This document shows positions 23,501 through 34,198 of a stretch of DNA of 64,000 nucleotides, in pieces. The stretch covers positions 8,489,001-8,553,000 of the forward strand of contig CATNEN010000001.1 in assembly GCA_950097015.1 (NCBI GenBank). Direction: 5' to 3'. The notes under the pieces are model-generated. The model was not told where the DNA came from and did no database searches. It saw nothing but the letters and a program-made list of their open reading frames with translations. Both the position numbers and the translations under genes were made by a program. Source of the stretch: Macrostomum hystrix. Lineage: Eukaryota; Platyhelminthes; Macrostomidae. Within the stretch, counting starts at the first letter, position 1. Each line of letters begins with the position of its first letter.

Positions 23501-26296
23501 GCGGAGACGGAGTGTTGTAAGCCTGAGTGCCGGCGCCAACGTAGCCGCCGCTAGCCGACCATCTTGAAGCTCTACCGACGCTGCTGTTCTCGCCGTGTTG
23601 CAAATTCACCCTGGCGCCAAGGCGCAACTGATCGATGGTGACCTCGGCCAGGGCGTGCTTGGTCAATAATCGGTCATAGTCGGATTGCAACTGCTGCAGA
23701 ACACTCTCCTGCTGCTGGCGAAGGGTCTCTTCACGCCTGAGCCGCTGCTTCAGCTGAATGTCATCCTGGGTGCCGGCCGCGGCCACGGAAGACACGCCGT
23801 CGCCGGATGCTGTTGAAGAAGACGAACGCGGGATTCGAACTCGCGACGACTGTTGCTGCTGCTGCTGCTGCTGAGTAGATTGAGGACGAGACGGCTGCTT
23901 TGGAGGTGTAGAGGAAACTGGGACGGCAGTTCCTGTAGTCGAAGATGAAGCTGTCGAGGCGGCTGCGGCCGTGACAGACGACGATTTTCGACTGCGTCGA
24001 TCTTTAGCAATGATTGGCTTCTGCTGGCGCTGCTGCTGCTGCTTCTGCTGAGGATATTGCGAATAGACTGATGTGCCAGAATAGACCGGGGCAGATTCTA
24101 GGGCGCTGTTTACCTGAAAGTTTAAAATTAAACATTTATTATTCACTTATCTACTTAAGTAAGTAGTGAGATTTGCTAGCAAAATGAAACTATTAGCGCC
24201 AAACTATTTATTGATTTATTCGATTCACGAGCTTCTAAAACTTACTAAGGAGGTCTGAAGTTCGAATCCTTGAGTAACATATTCGATCCCGCATTGATTT
24301 AGTTCAACCAGCTGTAAAACGGGAACCAGCAGAAAGATCATTTCAAATACCCGCTGCCTACTTCGCGACAGCTCCCAAACCGAACCCTTTCCGCCCTTCA
24401 CGATGAACTAACTTTCGAAGCCGTCCGAGAGGGTCAGCTGGGGGGTCAGTGGCAGAGCGGTCTAACGCGTTTGCCTCTCGTACCAAGGTCCCTGAGCTCA
24501 ATTCCGCAGCGAGGCGGAGATGAGAAAGTCAGGACAGATGTACACACCTGTGTGAGCGTGTGTGCTCAGGAGTCAGCGAAATGGGCAGAATTGCCTCCTC
24601 GCTGGCTGCGGGTCTAGTGTCATCAAATGATGTGCCATTGCCCGCAGCCCTCCTGCAATTATTATTATCAATACGCCTTCCGAGACAGCATTGTCGAGTT
24701 ATTCAGCAATTCTTGTCGGCGGCCCTGGTGACGAGGACAACTAGCATGGCCCTGAATAACCCTCTAAGGCGAATCCATATGAAAAAATTATTAATTTAAT
24801 TTATCTAAAACAGTCAACAATGTTAGCCGACATGGGCGCATGATGAAATTTTGCGAGACCTCGACAAGAATCGTTGAACAACTCGACGATGCCAATTGTT
24901 CTGGATTGTTTAAGTGGTTTCGCCGGAAAAAAGGTGGAAACTTTTAGCCCTGTCTTCTAGATTTTCATGGCGATTGGTTAATTATTTTAGGAGATGAAGA
25001 AAAAAGAGAAATGTGGGTATTTTTCGTGGAGTTTCTACTGTGTCACAAAATGTCTCACCTGATCATGCAGCTCAATAGGATCATAGTCAGCTTCGGGCGG
25101 ATCGTGCTTAGTATTGACATCGATTAGTTCACCCTCCTCTTCGGCTCTGGCGATGGCTTCGGCTCTGGCGGCGGCTTCGGCCAGAGCGGCAGCCGGATCG
25201 TCGACATATTCAATGAGCATGTCGCCAGTTTCAAAGTCCATCAGGGCGGTCACCTGGGAGACTTCGTAGTCGGCGCTATCCCTGCGATGAGCGAGCTGGT
25301 TAAGCTGCTGCTGCTGCTGCGGCGATGGCAGCGCTCTAGTCAGCTCGTTCATGGTGCCCTGCTGAGTATGATTGGCCCCAGAGGCGGACGATGAAGCAAC
25401 AGGCGGCGGCAACATTCGACTATAATCGGCCTGAGATTTTTGAGCCTCCTGCAGATAGTCGTCTAGAAGGGCGGCTTCCGCATCATCGTCTAGATCGACG
25501 TCTTGAAGAAATGACCGACTACTACTGGCCGCACCGACCGAAGATGGCGCTGATGTCCACGGATGCTGCTGACTGTCAGCTGACTCATGCTGCTGCTGCT
25601 GCTGATTTCTGTGATGTCTGCGACCTCTGCGCAGTTGCTGCCTACCTTCGCTGTTTGGCTCTGCGTCGTCGTCATAATTTTCTTCGAAATCACCTTCGTA
25701 ATAATAGTTACTATTATTATTCGTTTGATTTCCAGCCTGTTGATTGGAATTACGACCGTTTCCATTCCGTGATTGATTCCAGAGTTCGCCGGCGCTAACA
25801 GAATGTTCTAGCCTATTGCTGCCACTGCTGGCTCGATGCTGTTGTTGTTGTTGCACAATTTCTGGCTCCTCGTCTGTGGTAAACGGATGGAGTTACATAA
25901 ATATATTTGCTCTGCACAACTCATTAAGTACAAACTCCTACTAGCCTGCCGTTGTTATCGGGTGTCACTCCTGTGGCTTATCATGTGTCACTCCTGTGGC
26001 TTATCAGGTGTCACTCCTGTGGCTTATCAGGTGTCACTCCTGTGGCTTATCTGGTGTCACTCCTGTGGCTTATCTGGTGTCACTCCTGTGGCTAATCTGG
26101 TGTCACTCCTGTGGCTTATCTGGTGTCACTCCTGTGGCTTATCTGGTGTCACTCCTATGGCTTATCAGGTGTCACTCGCTGTTTATAGTTGTAACCAATC
26201 ATCACAACACTCACCATGAACTATCTGGTGTCCATGCTCATCGATTTCAAAGTCCAAATCGAATTCATAGGTTGGACTTGATTGACTCTGCATCAT
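17572..26296 (-). CDS. Large low-complexity coiled-coil protein, unidentified (7 exons)
   Basis: The exons by hand are 26215-26296 (from the first in-frame ATG; the exon itself extends to 26322), 25059-25873, 23167-24113, 22845-23079, 20344-22247, 18335-18608 and 17572-17739 (stop TGA). They total 4,425 nt, exactly 1,475 codons, with all phases matching. Visible features: an acidic N-terminus (EFDLDFEIDEHG), polyQ runs, an A/E-rich helix near ALAEAAARAEAIARAEEEGE, coiled-coil-like stretches (LRKIQALHKL, LRAELRQAFDQLQKEFANR, LEELYLDLMGQYRHLK, DLEQDIRWLRDQLDTEIE), a D/E-rich block in exon 5, a CAGCG...H....C cluster near its end, and a basic amphipathic C-terminus (AVKAAKTLHKLSSRLHKHLK). I do not recognise the family. 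A cytoskeletal, centrosomal or nuclear scaffold is possible but unproven. Introns hold four tandem arrays and a SINE. Confidence 0.75.
17825..18290. repeat. 18-bp tandem array
   Basis: Imperfect copies of GACTTCAGGGTAGCTAAT (about 22) lie in the last intron of the unidentified gene. Units vary (gctaat, gataat, gatcgt), and the array decays at both ends. Confidence 0.9.
18690..19605. repeat. 29-bp tandem array
   Basis: About 31 copies of a 29-bp unit composed of TTTGGGATCAGAATCT followed by GATGTACACAAGC. It lies in the intron between exons 5 and 6 of the unidentified gene. The unit contains a HindIII-type AAGCTT at each junction. Confidence 0.95.
19895..20150 (+). mobile_element. SINE family B, tRNA-derived
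   Basis: The head has a pol III A-box-like TAGTGG segment and a good B box (GGGTTCGATTCCC). The body contains GCATTGCTCCAGTTCAGCC and TGTTAAATGGGTACCAGC, and the tail contains CAGTCCATGGACTGAACAGC and ends in short tandem AATCAATCAATAATC. The B box and structure support a tRNA-derived SINE rather than a tRNA gene, because the head does not close into an acceptor stem that I can see. The body resembles, from memory, SINEs seen in other lophotrochozoans. Confidence 0.7.
22305..22790. repeat. 25-bp tandem array
   Basis: About 18 copies of a 25-bp unit, TTTGGGATCAGAATCT plus CATTGTAGC. It shares its first 16 bases with the 29-bp array at 18.7-19.6 kb in a different intron of the same gene. Confidence 0.95.
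24249..24338 (+). mobile_element. Decayed fragment of SINE family B
   Basis: It aligns by eye with the middle of the copy at 19.9 kb: GAGGTCTGAAGTTCGAATCC matches the B-box region, and TTCAACCAGCTGTAAAACGG matches the TTCAGCCAGTTGTTAAATGG segment. It is strongly diverged. Confidence 0.5.
24345..24760 (+). repeat. Dispersed repeat C, interrupted by a SINE
   Basis: The segments 24345-24430 and 24686-24760 together match the reverse complement of about 31400-31605. Shared blocks are CAAATACCC.CTGCCTA, AGCTCCCAAACCGAA, CGATGAACTAACTTTC and ATTCTTGTC...CCCTGGTGA. SINE A (24431-24678) interrupts it. The family is unknown to me; it has no coding sequence. Confidence 0.6.
24431..24678 (+). mobile_element. 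SINE family A, copy 4, with target-site duplication
   Basis: The tRNA-like head contains GTGGCAGAGCGGT (A box) and GAGCTCAATTCC (degenerate B box). The body contains GGGCAGAATTGCCTCCTCGC and ends in ATTATTATCAATA. It is flanked by an exact 7-base duplication TCCGAGA at 24424-24430 and 24679-24685, inside repeat C. It lacks the roughly 100-bp middle section present in copies 1 and 3. Confidence 0.8.
24687..24893. repeat. Inverted repeat with 32-bp arms
   Basis: Arm 24687-24718 and the reverse complement of 24862-24893 agree at 27 of 32 positions (core GTCGAGTT.TTCA.C.ATTCTTG). The spacer is about 143 bp. It may be a MITE-like end or part of repeat C. Confidence 0.55.
25960..26185. repeat. 23-bp tandem array
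   Basis: About ten copies of a 23-bp unit built from GGTGTCACTCCTGTGGCTTA, in two alleles (TCAGG and TCTGG). It lies in the intron between exons 1 and 2 of the unidentified gene. Confidence 0.9.
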
Positions 26297-26322
26297 GCAT
26301 GCTTTCCAGGTGGAGGCTGTAG

Positions 26323-29276
26323 CTGAAGGTAATAATGTGGTATAAAAGTTTATTGGATTCTTTGCTTCATATCATATTCATTCAATTAATTTTTTACTAG
26401 ATTAATTTAAACACACTTGAAAAAAACTATTATATGTACTAGCTTTCTCAAAAAATACATATGACCAAGTGTTCACAATTTACTATGCTATGATAATCAG
26501 TAACAATAAATGCACATAAGTGTTGCTATCAGCCCTACATACAAGTAACTAATGAGAATTGCTAGGTAATTCTCAATGTCATCATTGTGCACTAATTAGC
26601 TAATTATATTTCAACATTTATAAAGCTGTGTCTATGGGATCATATCTAGGAAAAAGACTGTTTTATAAACCAGACTATATGAATAATAATATAAAGTTAT
26701 ATAAATTTTCTATAACTTTCTCCCTTAAAATATCTTCTGGAACACAAATTAAAGAAAATTTTCATGTCATTGATTTCAGGATAAATCAAATGCTAAAGAT
26801 TTTAGATAAACATTTTTAAACTCAGGCTGACTTTAAAGGCTTTTGGGGGAGTTAAAAACTTTTTATGTTACCATTTATCAACTTGGATACACAAACACTT
26901 GAACATTTTATAAAAAATCCTTCTCTTCTAAATCATAAAAAAACTTTTGATAATTTTATTTCCTTTGCTACAAGTACAAAAAATCAAATAAGTTTTTTAG
27001 TATAGTAATAAGCTGCTTATTACTCAAAAGGGTCAGTTATCAGTCATAACTAAGAACAACTTCCCTAACCTTTAGGCCCTAGAAGCTAGGAAAAGGTAAA
27101 TTAAAATAGTTAAAAAGCTAATAGCATTAAATCAGTTAGGGAGAAGAGTGAACAGGAAAATAGAAAATTATTTGTATTTGAACTAATTTATAGTCATAGT
27201 GTCTCTATCATAACTATATTAATTAATCAATAAAGATTATTATTACGCAAAAAACAATAGCTAACCAATGTGAATCAGAGCACTTTGCTAGGCCAAGCCA
27301 GGGGCATGGTGGATAGGCTTGTGCCATAAGCAAAAGGAAAATTAAATGTCAGTTTTGGGATTAAAAACTAAATTTTCCTTTAATTATTTTTAAGTCACTA
27401 ATTTTTTCTATTGTGAGCCAAAATAATTATCAAAAGCCGAAATTATAAAAAGTTTTGCCATATGATATGACCTTTAATTCTTATAATAAAGTGAGTAGCT
27501 TTCCACTGAATCCTGATAATGATTTATTGATAATACAATACAATGTCTACAGTCAGTGAATATTTTGTTTTTAGAAAATAAGATAAATGTGTTCTTTAAC
27601 TAGCCATGCTAGGCAACACTTAGATATTACAGTGTTGAAATTAAATGGTCATATAATGTTAAATGAAATGTATTTTTAGTAGCTCAGACTAGCTAAGGCT
27701 TAGTCTAATAAATAATGCATAGATAATAGTATGCAGTATACTTAAACTGTTATATTTAATATTAGCTATAAATAGACGTAGACTGATGGATTTCACCATT
27801 AAACTACTGTCTTCAGAATATGTAATAAATTATATTTCAACAATGGTCTGACAAGACAAAGACACGATAATTAAATAATAGTTGCTAAGTAAACATTTGA
27901 ATAAGTCTTTCGGAGGTGGTTTAGTCATCAGAGCTATTGTGGTGATTGTATTTACAGGAAACATGCTTGACAGAATACATCAATAGGGGCTAGAAAGAAG
28001 TATTTTTTAGCTTTAAAGTAGCTTATTAGTGCAAAAAATAATGGCGTTTGTTATAGCTTACTGACTCCGGCTTTACCACTTTAATCTGCCAAGTGTACCC
28101 ATTGCGATTATCTCGACGCATTGAAGAATTCAGATTTCGCATTATTTGTTTACCACTCAAAGTTCCGTTTCTACGATGGATAAGCAGTTGAAAAAATGAG
28201 ATGATAAGAGTAGGATATTTAGGATATTAGTAAAAGAATGCAAAAGCTATGTATTTCGCCTCCACGAAAGAACAGCAGAACGACATAACGACTCAACCAT
28301 ATTTATTTATGTATTATAAAGTGAGTCAGGAATTTTAATCAGGCCGCTTTATGAGCCGATAGAAATTTGTCTAGACTGGTGTAACGAGATAAAGTTCTTG
28401 TTTGAAGGACTATTTGATTTAGTAGTTTATCTATTTTTTAAGTAAATCTTATGCTACGCAAATAAACAAAACAATAACATTTCGAAACATTTTACTTTTA
28501 CTAAGTTTAACATCCGAAATAATTTGACAATAGGATTTTAACTAAATCCAGAAAAGCGCAATCGCTTTTTATTAGTCTTCATTTATAAATTAAGCTGTAC
28601 TTAAAAATAAGTGATTAAATTTTAGAAAACTTTGTGGCGATCTAAAGAATGCTACAAATATACATTTTAATTTTTATTCTAAACACCAATTGCCTAGAAA
28701 AATATATACAATTTATAACTTGCTTACATATAGTATAGTGTCCAGATTATAGAAATACGATGCATCTAGATGCTAGAATAACATTTATACGCATAAATAA
28801 GCAATTAGATGAAAAGTAAATAAAAACAGCCATCACCAGTTCTTACCAAGAGACAATGCAAGCAACTACAGATAATGATAACTGCACCCTTTCTTTAGCG
28901 ACCTTGATAGAACCCTAATGCGCACAGTATAATTAGATTAAAGTAAAATCAGCCGAATTATCAAGAAATCTTTTTTAAAAGCAAAGACAAAACAGTGCCC
29001 ATGTATATATAACGTTTCATAGACACGCAAGAAAACAATCAGGAAACAAACTCAAATGGATCCTCAATCAATGGTAGATGTGCACCAGTGAGTACTGGCA
29101 GTGAGATTTAACAAACAAAATCCACAAATCTAGAATTTAGAAATAAGATGGCAGAGGAAACTGACAGAAAGAGAAGTAAAAAATAGTTCAAATGAAACAA
29201 ATCAACAATAGGAGCAGAAATTTAGGATTCGTAGCAGTAGGTAAACTGTTCTGTTTTCAAGCAAACATCACATGTT
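26323..29276. other. AT-rich region 5' of the unidentified gene
   Basis: No coding gene is supported. One candidate exon on the minus strand lies at about 28064-28180: it has an ATG at 28144, an open frame (MRNLNSSMRRDNRNGYTWQI...) and a GTAAGC donor. It cannot be joined in frame to the acceptor at 26322, because the join gives a stop within ten codons. It may be a 5' UTR exon with an upstream ORF, or nothing. The rest is AT-rich with no structure seen. Confidence 0.4.
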
Positions 29277-30567
29277 TTAAGAGGCCTTGGGCAGAATTGG
29301 GGCAGCCCCGATGGCTGAGGCGACAGATTTGCCAGCGGCGACCGCAGGATTATTACGACCATCGGCTCCCAGCTGAGCAATGGGCTGCGGCAGGCCAATC
29401 TTCTGTTCCAGGACTTCGTTTAGGTCTGCGGACAAAATATTGTGAGCTTCTTTTAGGAGCGAGATGGACTGGAGAACTGACAGGATAGAAAAGAGAACTG
29501 ACAGGATGGACTGTAAAGAACTGACAGGATGGACTGTAAAGAACTGACAGGATGGACTGTAAAGAACTGACAGGATGGACTGTAAAGAACTGACAGGATG
29601 GACTGTAAAGAACTGACAGGATGGACTGTAAAGAACTGACAGGATGGACTGTAAGGAACTGACAGGATGGACTGTAAAGAACTGACAGGATGGACTGTAA
29701 AGAACTGACAGGATGGACTGTAAGGAACTGACAAGATAAAACTGAAATAACAGCAATAACAAAGTTAAGCTTACCAGACACAATCTTGTGATAAGCGAAG
29801 TGCAGGTAAAGCAGGAACAGCATGTGCAGAATGGCAACTAGAGCGCACAGCACAATCCGTTCAGTGTGGCCAGGAGTTCGAATCACAAAAGTGCTCACTA
29901 GTTTCAGAGTTGTCAGGCCGCCAAGCACAGCCCACAGTAGATAGAATAGTTTGTGCGAATGAGTGGAATGGAATAGGGTTGTCAGCAGGACAACAGCCAC
30001 GTGACTGGTCAAAGCGTAGCCAATCAGAGTGGCCACCTGCATTGGCTTGACCTGGGCATTGCAAATGTAGGCAACTAGCCAGACTAAGGCTGAGACGCCA
30101 AGCCAATAGCCAAACACTGTCACCATAGCAGAGCCCATGAGTGTGCCCTCCTGGACTCGATGATCGGACGATTTCATCTCGTACAATAGTACAGCAACTA
30201 GGGTGAAGCAAGTCATCACTGGGCCGTATAATTCCGAATGAATCTTATTGGCGTCATTGGCAACCCTAGCCGGTACAAATGAGAATAATAAACGATTGGC
30301 CACTTCCATTGGTTGGACGTCGAAGTAAGGACGCAATAGGTCAACATTGGCATAGGAGGAGAAGGCTGTCTTGGCCTTGCGTGTACCCTCCTGCCACACA
30401 ATGGATGACATATTGTCTCTGATGGCTTTGTAAAGATCTGGGCTTTCCTGTTGCTGCTGCTGCTGCTGCTTTGGCTGCTGGCCACGACCGACATCTGACT
30501 CTGTTGTCATTTCAATGTCGTCCATATCGATCACAGCTGAGTCGTGCGCTCCAGTTGATGGTTTCAT
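29277..30567 (-). CDS. YIPF3: YIPF3, Yip1-domain Golgi membrane protein
   Basis: The exons are 29775-30567 and 29277-29425 (GTAAGC donor, CCGCAG acceptor, phase 1), 313 residues; human YIPF3 has 350. The N-terminus is acidic with a polyQ run, then come the YIPF3 landmarks YANVDLLRPYFDVQP, ELYGPVM.CFTLVAVLL, EGTLMG...FGYWLGVS, YLCNAQ-like YICNAQVKPMQ and HMLFLLYLHFAYHKIVSG. About five hydrophobic segments in the second half form the Yip1 domain. In vertebrates YIPF3 pairs with YIPF4 in the cis-Golgi and is linked to Golgi structure and reticulophagy/Golgiphagy. The start at 30567 gives a complete N-terminus. The only coding intron is filled by a 23-bp tandem array. Confidence 0.94.
29475..29740. 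repeat. 23-bp tandem array in the YIPF3 intron
   Basis: About eleven copies of a 23-bp unit (AACTGACAGGATGGACTGTA plus AAG). It fills most of the 349-nt intron. Read on the minus strand it creates spurious ORFs of VHPVSSLQSILS repeats. Confidence 0.95.
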
Positions 30568-31753
30568 TGTTAGCTGGGTGTTGGTTTTTTGTTTATATTG
30601 GCGACGAGTTTTAAACGTTAACGAGCTGCTTCAGATTCTGAAAAAAGTACAGACCGCCCTGAGATCTTCACAATAAGGAAATATAATAATGATTCCAGCC
30701 ACAGACCAGTTTTGCCAGTCATTTTTCGTATCAAATTTATCTGTCTACGACAAAAAACTGTCAAATCAAAGCGAATTCAAAGTTCAACGATTAGCAAATT
30801 GTATAGCAAAAATCGATTACTTAATTTATTGACAATTTTTGTTTAAATAGACAATTTAATTACAAGAGAAATCTAGTAGACACCTTGAATGCAAGACACA
30901 AATATTAAATTTGCAGACGCAAAGAGAAAAACTACAACTACTACTGTTCAGTAGGATAGTAGAATCATCTATTAGGATAGCAGCATAGAATTTTTAAGCA
31001 AAAAATGAAGACTCTACTATGTCAGTTTAATACTAATTAGTAGTATAAACCAGTTTACTTTTTACATACGTTTATTATGCCAGTTAAAATGTCAATATAG
31101 TTAAGAGACAAAACAGTTAATTTAATAGAAGCAAAACGTAGGAAAAAAAATTTTTGTTTTGTTTTTTTTCTTACTTATAAACATGGTACACAATCATTTG
31201 CTGTTACATTTTTTATCAAAATTAAAGTACACTAAAGTAGTGTATTAAAGTAAAGGCTAGAATTTTCCGCTCTATCTGATTAAACAACTTCCTTAACTAA
31301 AATTTCATCATTTAATCATGCAGGCTATTATTGGTGATTACATTTTGTTGATTATAACATTATTGAACCAATGTGGCTTTGCCAAAGAGGTTTATACGCA
31401 GCAAGGTTAGAACTTGTCCTTTTCACCAGGGTCTTTGACAAGAATCGCAGAAATACCTCGCCGATGTTGACGTCTGACTGCTTTGAAAGTTAGTTCATCG
31501 TAAAAAGCGGAAAAGTTTGATCCATATGGTGGACTTTCACGAAAGCCGATCATTCGGTTTGGGAGCTATGGTGAATTAGGCAGTGGGTATTTGAATTATC
31601 CCCTTGGTCTTTTCCCATGGGGGAATCTTTCTACTGTTATGAAAGATGAGTCAAACGTATTTTAATCTGTTAACTTTGAGGCATTGCAGAAAAATTGGCA
31701 GTTCGATTACGCAAACTTAATTTTCAGAAAATCACTGGCTAAAGAAATTCAGA
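30568..31753. other. YIPF3 upstream region and COMMD4 3' flank
   Basis: AT-rich, no gene seen. A copy of dispersed repeat C lies at about 31400-31605. I found no clear poly(A) signal for COMMD4. Confidence 0.5.
31400..31605 (-). repeat. Dispersed repeat C, uninterrupted copy
   Basis: The reverse complement matches 24345-24430 plus 24686-24760, without the SINE found there. This copy supports the reading that the SINE was inserted into a pre-existing repeat at 24.4 kb. Confidence 0.55.
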
Positions 31754-32407
31754 TCAGCCAGACCGCATCGTCTGTTCCATCATGGCCAACAATCTGGCAG
31801 TTTCATGTTTCAATAAGCGCAGCCTCTGCTCGCTGGCCTCAAATTCCACCAGCTCAACTGGAGGGGCAGTTTTGTCAGGCTCAACTAACCCGGAAGCAAC
31901 GCCCAGTTTTAGGCGAACCTGAGCAGTCGATCGCTGACCAGTCTGCTGCGGCAGCATCAATCGCAAACTCCAAGCTAAAGAAGCCAGTCGAGATAATCTC
32001 AACTCTTTGGCATTGGCGTACTCAACTAGAGCAGTACCAGCATCTGTATAGACCCGGACAATCTGTCCCGCGTGCTCCTTTGGCAGGCCCAATTGTTGCA
32101 GCTCATCGCCTAGTGTTTCTGGGCTAGCTGAATATTTACTAGCCGATGTAAATAGATGCGTCAGGGCCGATATTAATGCCTGGTTATCGCGTTCGGTGAA
32201 TTTAGCATCAGCTGTGTGCTTAGCAACCGCTGCTAATAGAGCGGCGTCGCTGTCTGGACTGTTGCTAGGCGCGGTGGAACTAGGCAAAGCTTTGACTAGA
32301 GCTGAACAGACCAGGCGCAGTTTAACAACTGACAGTTTTGACATGGCAAACACTTCAGCTAGTAACCAGTCTGGACAGTCCAGATCGCCGAAGATGCGAA
32401 ACTTCAT
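31754..32407 (-). CDS. COMMD4: COMMD4, COMM domain-containing protein 4
   Basis: Single coding exon of 217 residues, from the ATG at 32407 to a TGA at 31754. The N-terminus FRIFGDLDCPDWLLAEVFAM and SVVKLRLVC closely match vertebrate COMMD4 (about 199 residues). TADAKF, SAALKHS-like SASKYSASPETL and the highly diagnostic LGDELQQLGLPKEHA follow. The C-terminal COMM domain (about residues 140-217) has RLASLAWSLRLML and ELVEFEASEQRLRLLKHE. A low-complexity insertion SSTAPSNSPDSDAA after residue 40 explains the extra length. COMMD4 is a subunit of the CCC/Commander complex, which acts in endosomal recycling of membrane proteins. No intron interrupts the coding region. Confidence 0.95.
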   Translation of the reverse strand: MKFRIFGDLDCPDWLLAEVFAMSKLSVVKLRLVCSALVKALPSSTAPSNSPDSDAALLAAVAKHTADAKFTERDNQALISALTHLFTSASKYSASPETLGDELQQLGLPKEHAGQIVRVYTDAGTALVEYANAKELRLSRLASLAWSLRLMLPQQTGQRSTAQVRLKLGVASGLVEPDKTAPPVELVEFEASEQRLRLLKHETARLLAMMEQTMRSG

Positions 32408-34195
32408 GTCTAGGACAGTGTGATGTTAGCTAGCTGCAAGTTGGCAATAAAATGCTTAGATTTTTAGCAAGTTTATACCTATTATAAGAACTACTGCTTG
32501 TAGAGTTAGTGAAATGAATAGTTCATTCTACTTAGTACACAAAACAAAAACAGTATTTAGAATCATCTAGGCTTTGTAATGTTTACACAGATATAGTGTT
32601 ATCAAGTACTTAATCATAGCGACCTAGACTAGGTCCAATATATGACTTAGTATTACTAGTTACAGCTCTAGAGTAATGTCAAATTGCCATTCATTTAAAT
32701 GCACTGTAGGCCTATGAGAAAATTACTTGAGCAATTTTTTTTGTTATAATTAGTATAAAAGGAATGTATTTTTTACATTTAAAAGCCAAGTCTTACTAAA
32801 TATTATTATACATTATGGATAAAAATAAAATAAAATAATGAAATATCTCTAGTAGCAACCATATGGGCAACAGTTTTGAACTTTCTGTTTTTTCTCTGTA
32901 TGGGTAACCCTTTAGTATTATTTCTAATTCATCTAATCACAAGTTATCTGCCTGTTTTAACAAAAATATAAACAGCAATGAACATGAATTCAATCATAAA
33001 CACATGAGCCAACTGTAAGGCAAGGTACAGTGTTACTGGTTTATATATTGAAAAGCAGATGTCTGTTCAAAAGCTAGCCTAGTTTAAAAAAAATTTGGTA
33101 CTCTCTTTGTCTAAATCAGTTCAGTTTGAGTAAGTTTGGCTATGGCAAAATTCTGTACAATTTTGGCTTTATTTGGATTCATCCAAGTTATTTACTACCC
33201 ATGCAAATTTCACTTATACTATAAATGTTTTAATGCTGTTTGTTTTAAAGCTTAATTGCCTCTAATAAGTTAAATATTTAATAGCAGTAAATATTTAGAT
33301 AGCTTTACTAGCCTTCAAAATTTGATGTTCAAGGTAGTAAATTCTTTAAAAAAAATAATATATAGAAAGCCTAAATACCTTACTTTTAACTAAATACTTA
33401 TTTAATACTTTTATCTATTGCACTTGAAATTGGACATGAAAATGAAAACTTTATTTTACTGATAAAATAAAAAATCGTTGCAAAACTATACAAATTGTAT
33501 ATGAATGTTGCATAGGCCCTAGCTACTTGCCACTATTTTTAGACCAAAAAACATTAAAACTAGACCAGCTAATGTTTTTAATGTCTAGAAGTTAATATCA
33601 GGTTAATGTTTAGAGTTATAGTTAAACAAGAGCTAGCTAGGCTACATAGTCTAGTCTCTAAATCATGTTAGGTGCATTCTAGAAATTAATGTGAAGCTAC
33701 AATGCCCTATAACAATGAATGAAGGCGCCACAGGATGACCCCCATGCCCAGGCTGCAGCAGCTTGAAAATATGTGACCCTTGATTTCTATTTGATTCCTT
33801 CATGTCAAGTATCAATCCCTTTTCATATATTCAAATGACTAGGGCCCACTACAAGTGGAGTAAGAAAACAACATTTTTACTTTATTAGGGCCTACTATTA
33901 GTCACTAGTGCTACAACTACATTAGTCAAAAGTAAAGCACACACTCCATGTACGCTAAATCGGGCAGGCGACACCATTGTGCGCCCAAATTTTTTAGCAT
34001 ATATGAAATGTTTACAAGAAGTATACAAGAACATAATCAAGATAACCAATAAGAATTTAAAATTATTAAGATAGGTAAAATAAACAGAACGAAATGTAAA
34101 TATCGAATTAAACTGACTTCAAGACCAATTCGATGAGCCGGTATCCCTCCCACAAAACATATTCTGAAGTATATAACTAATTAAATATTTAAAAA
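32408..34195. other. Intergenic AT-rich DNA
   Basis: No ORF, repeat array or RNA gene that I can support. The base composition is strongly AT-rich. Confidence 0.5.
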
Positions 34196-34198
34196 AAA

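Noticed and set aside
26628-26819. 63-codon plus-strand ORF
   Set aside because: AT-driven composition (K, N, I, F), no context.
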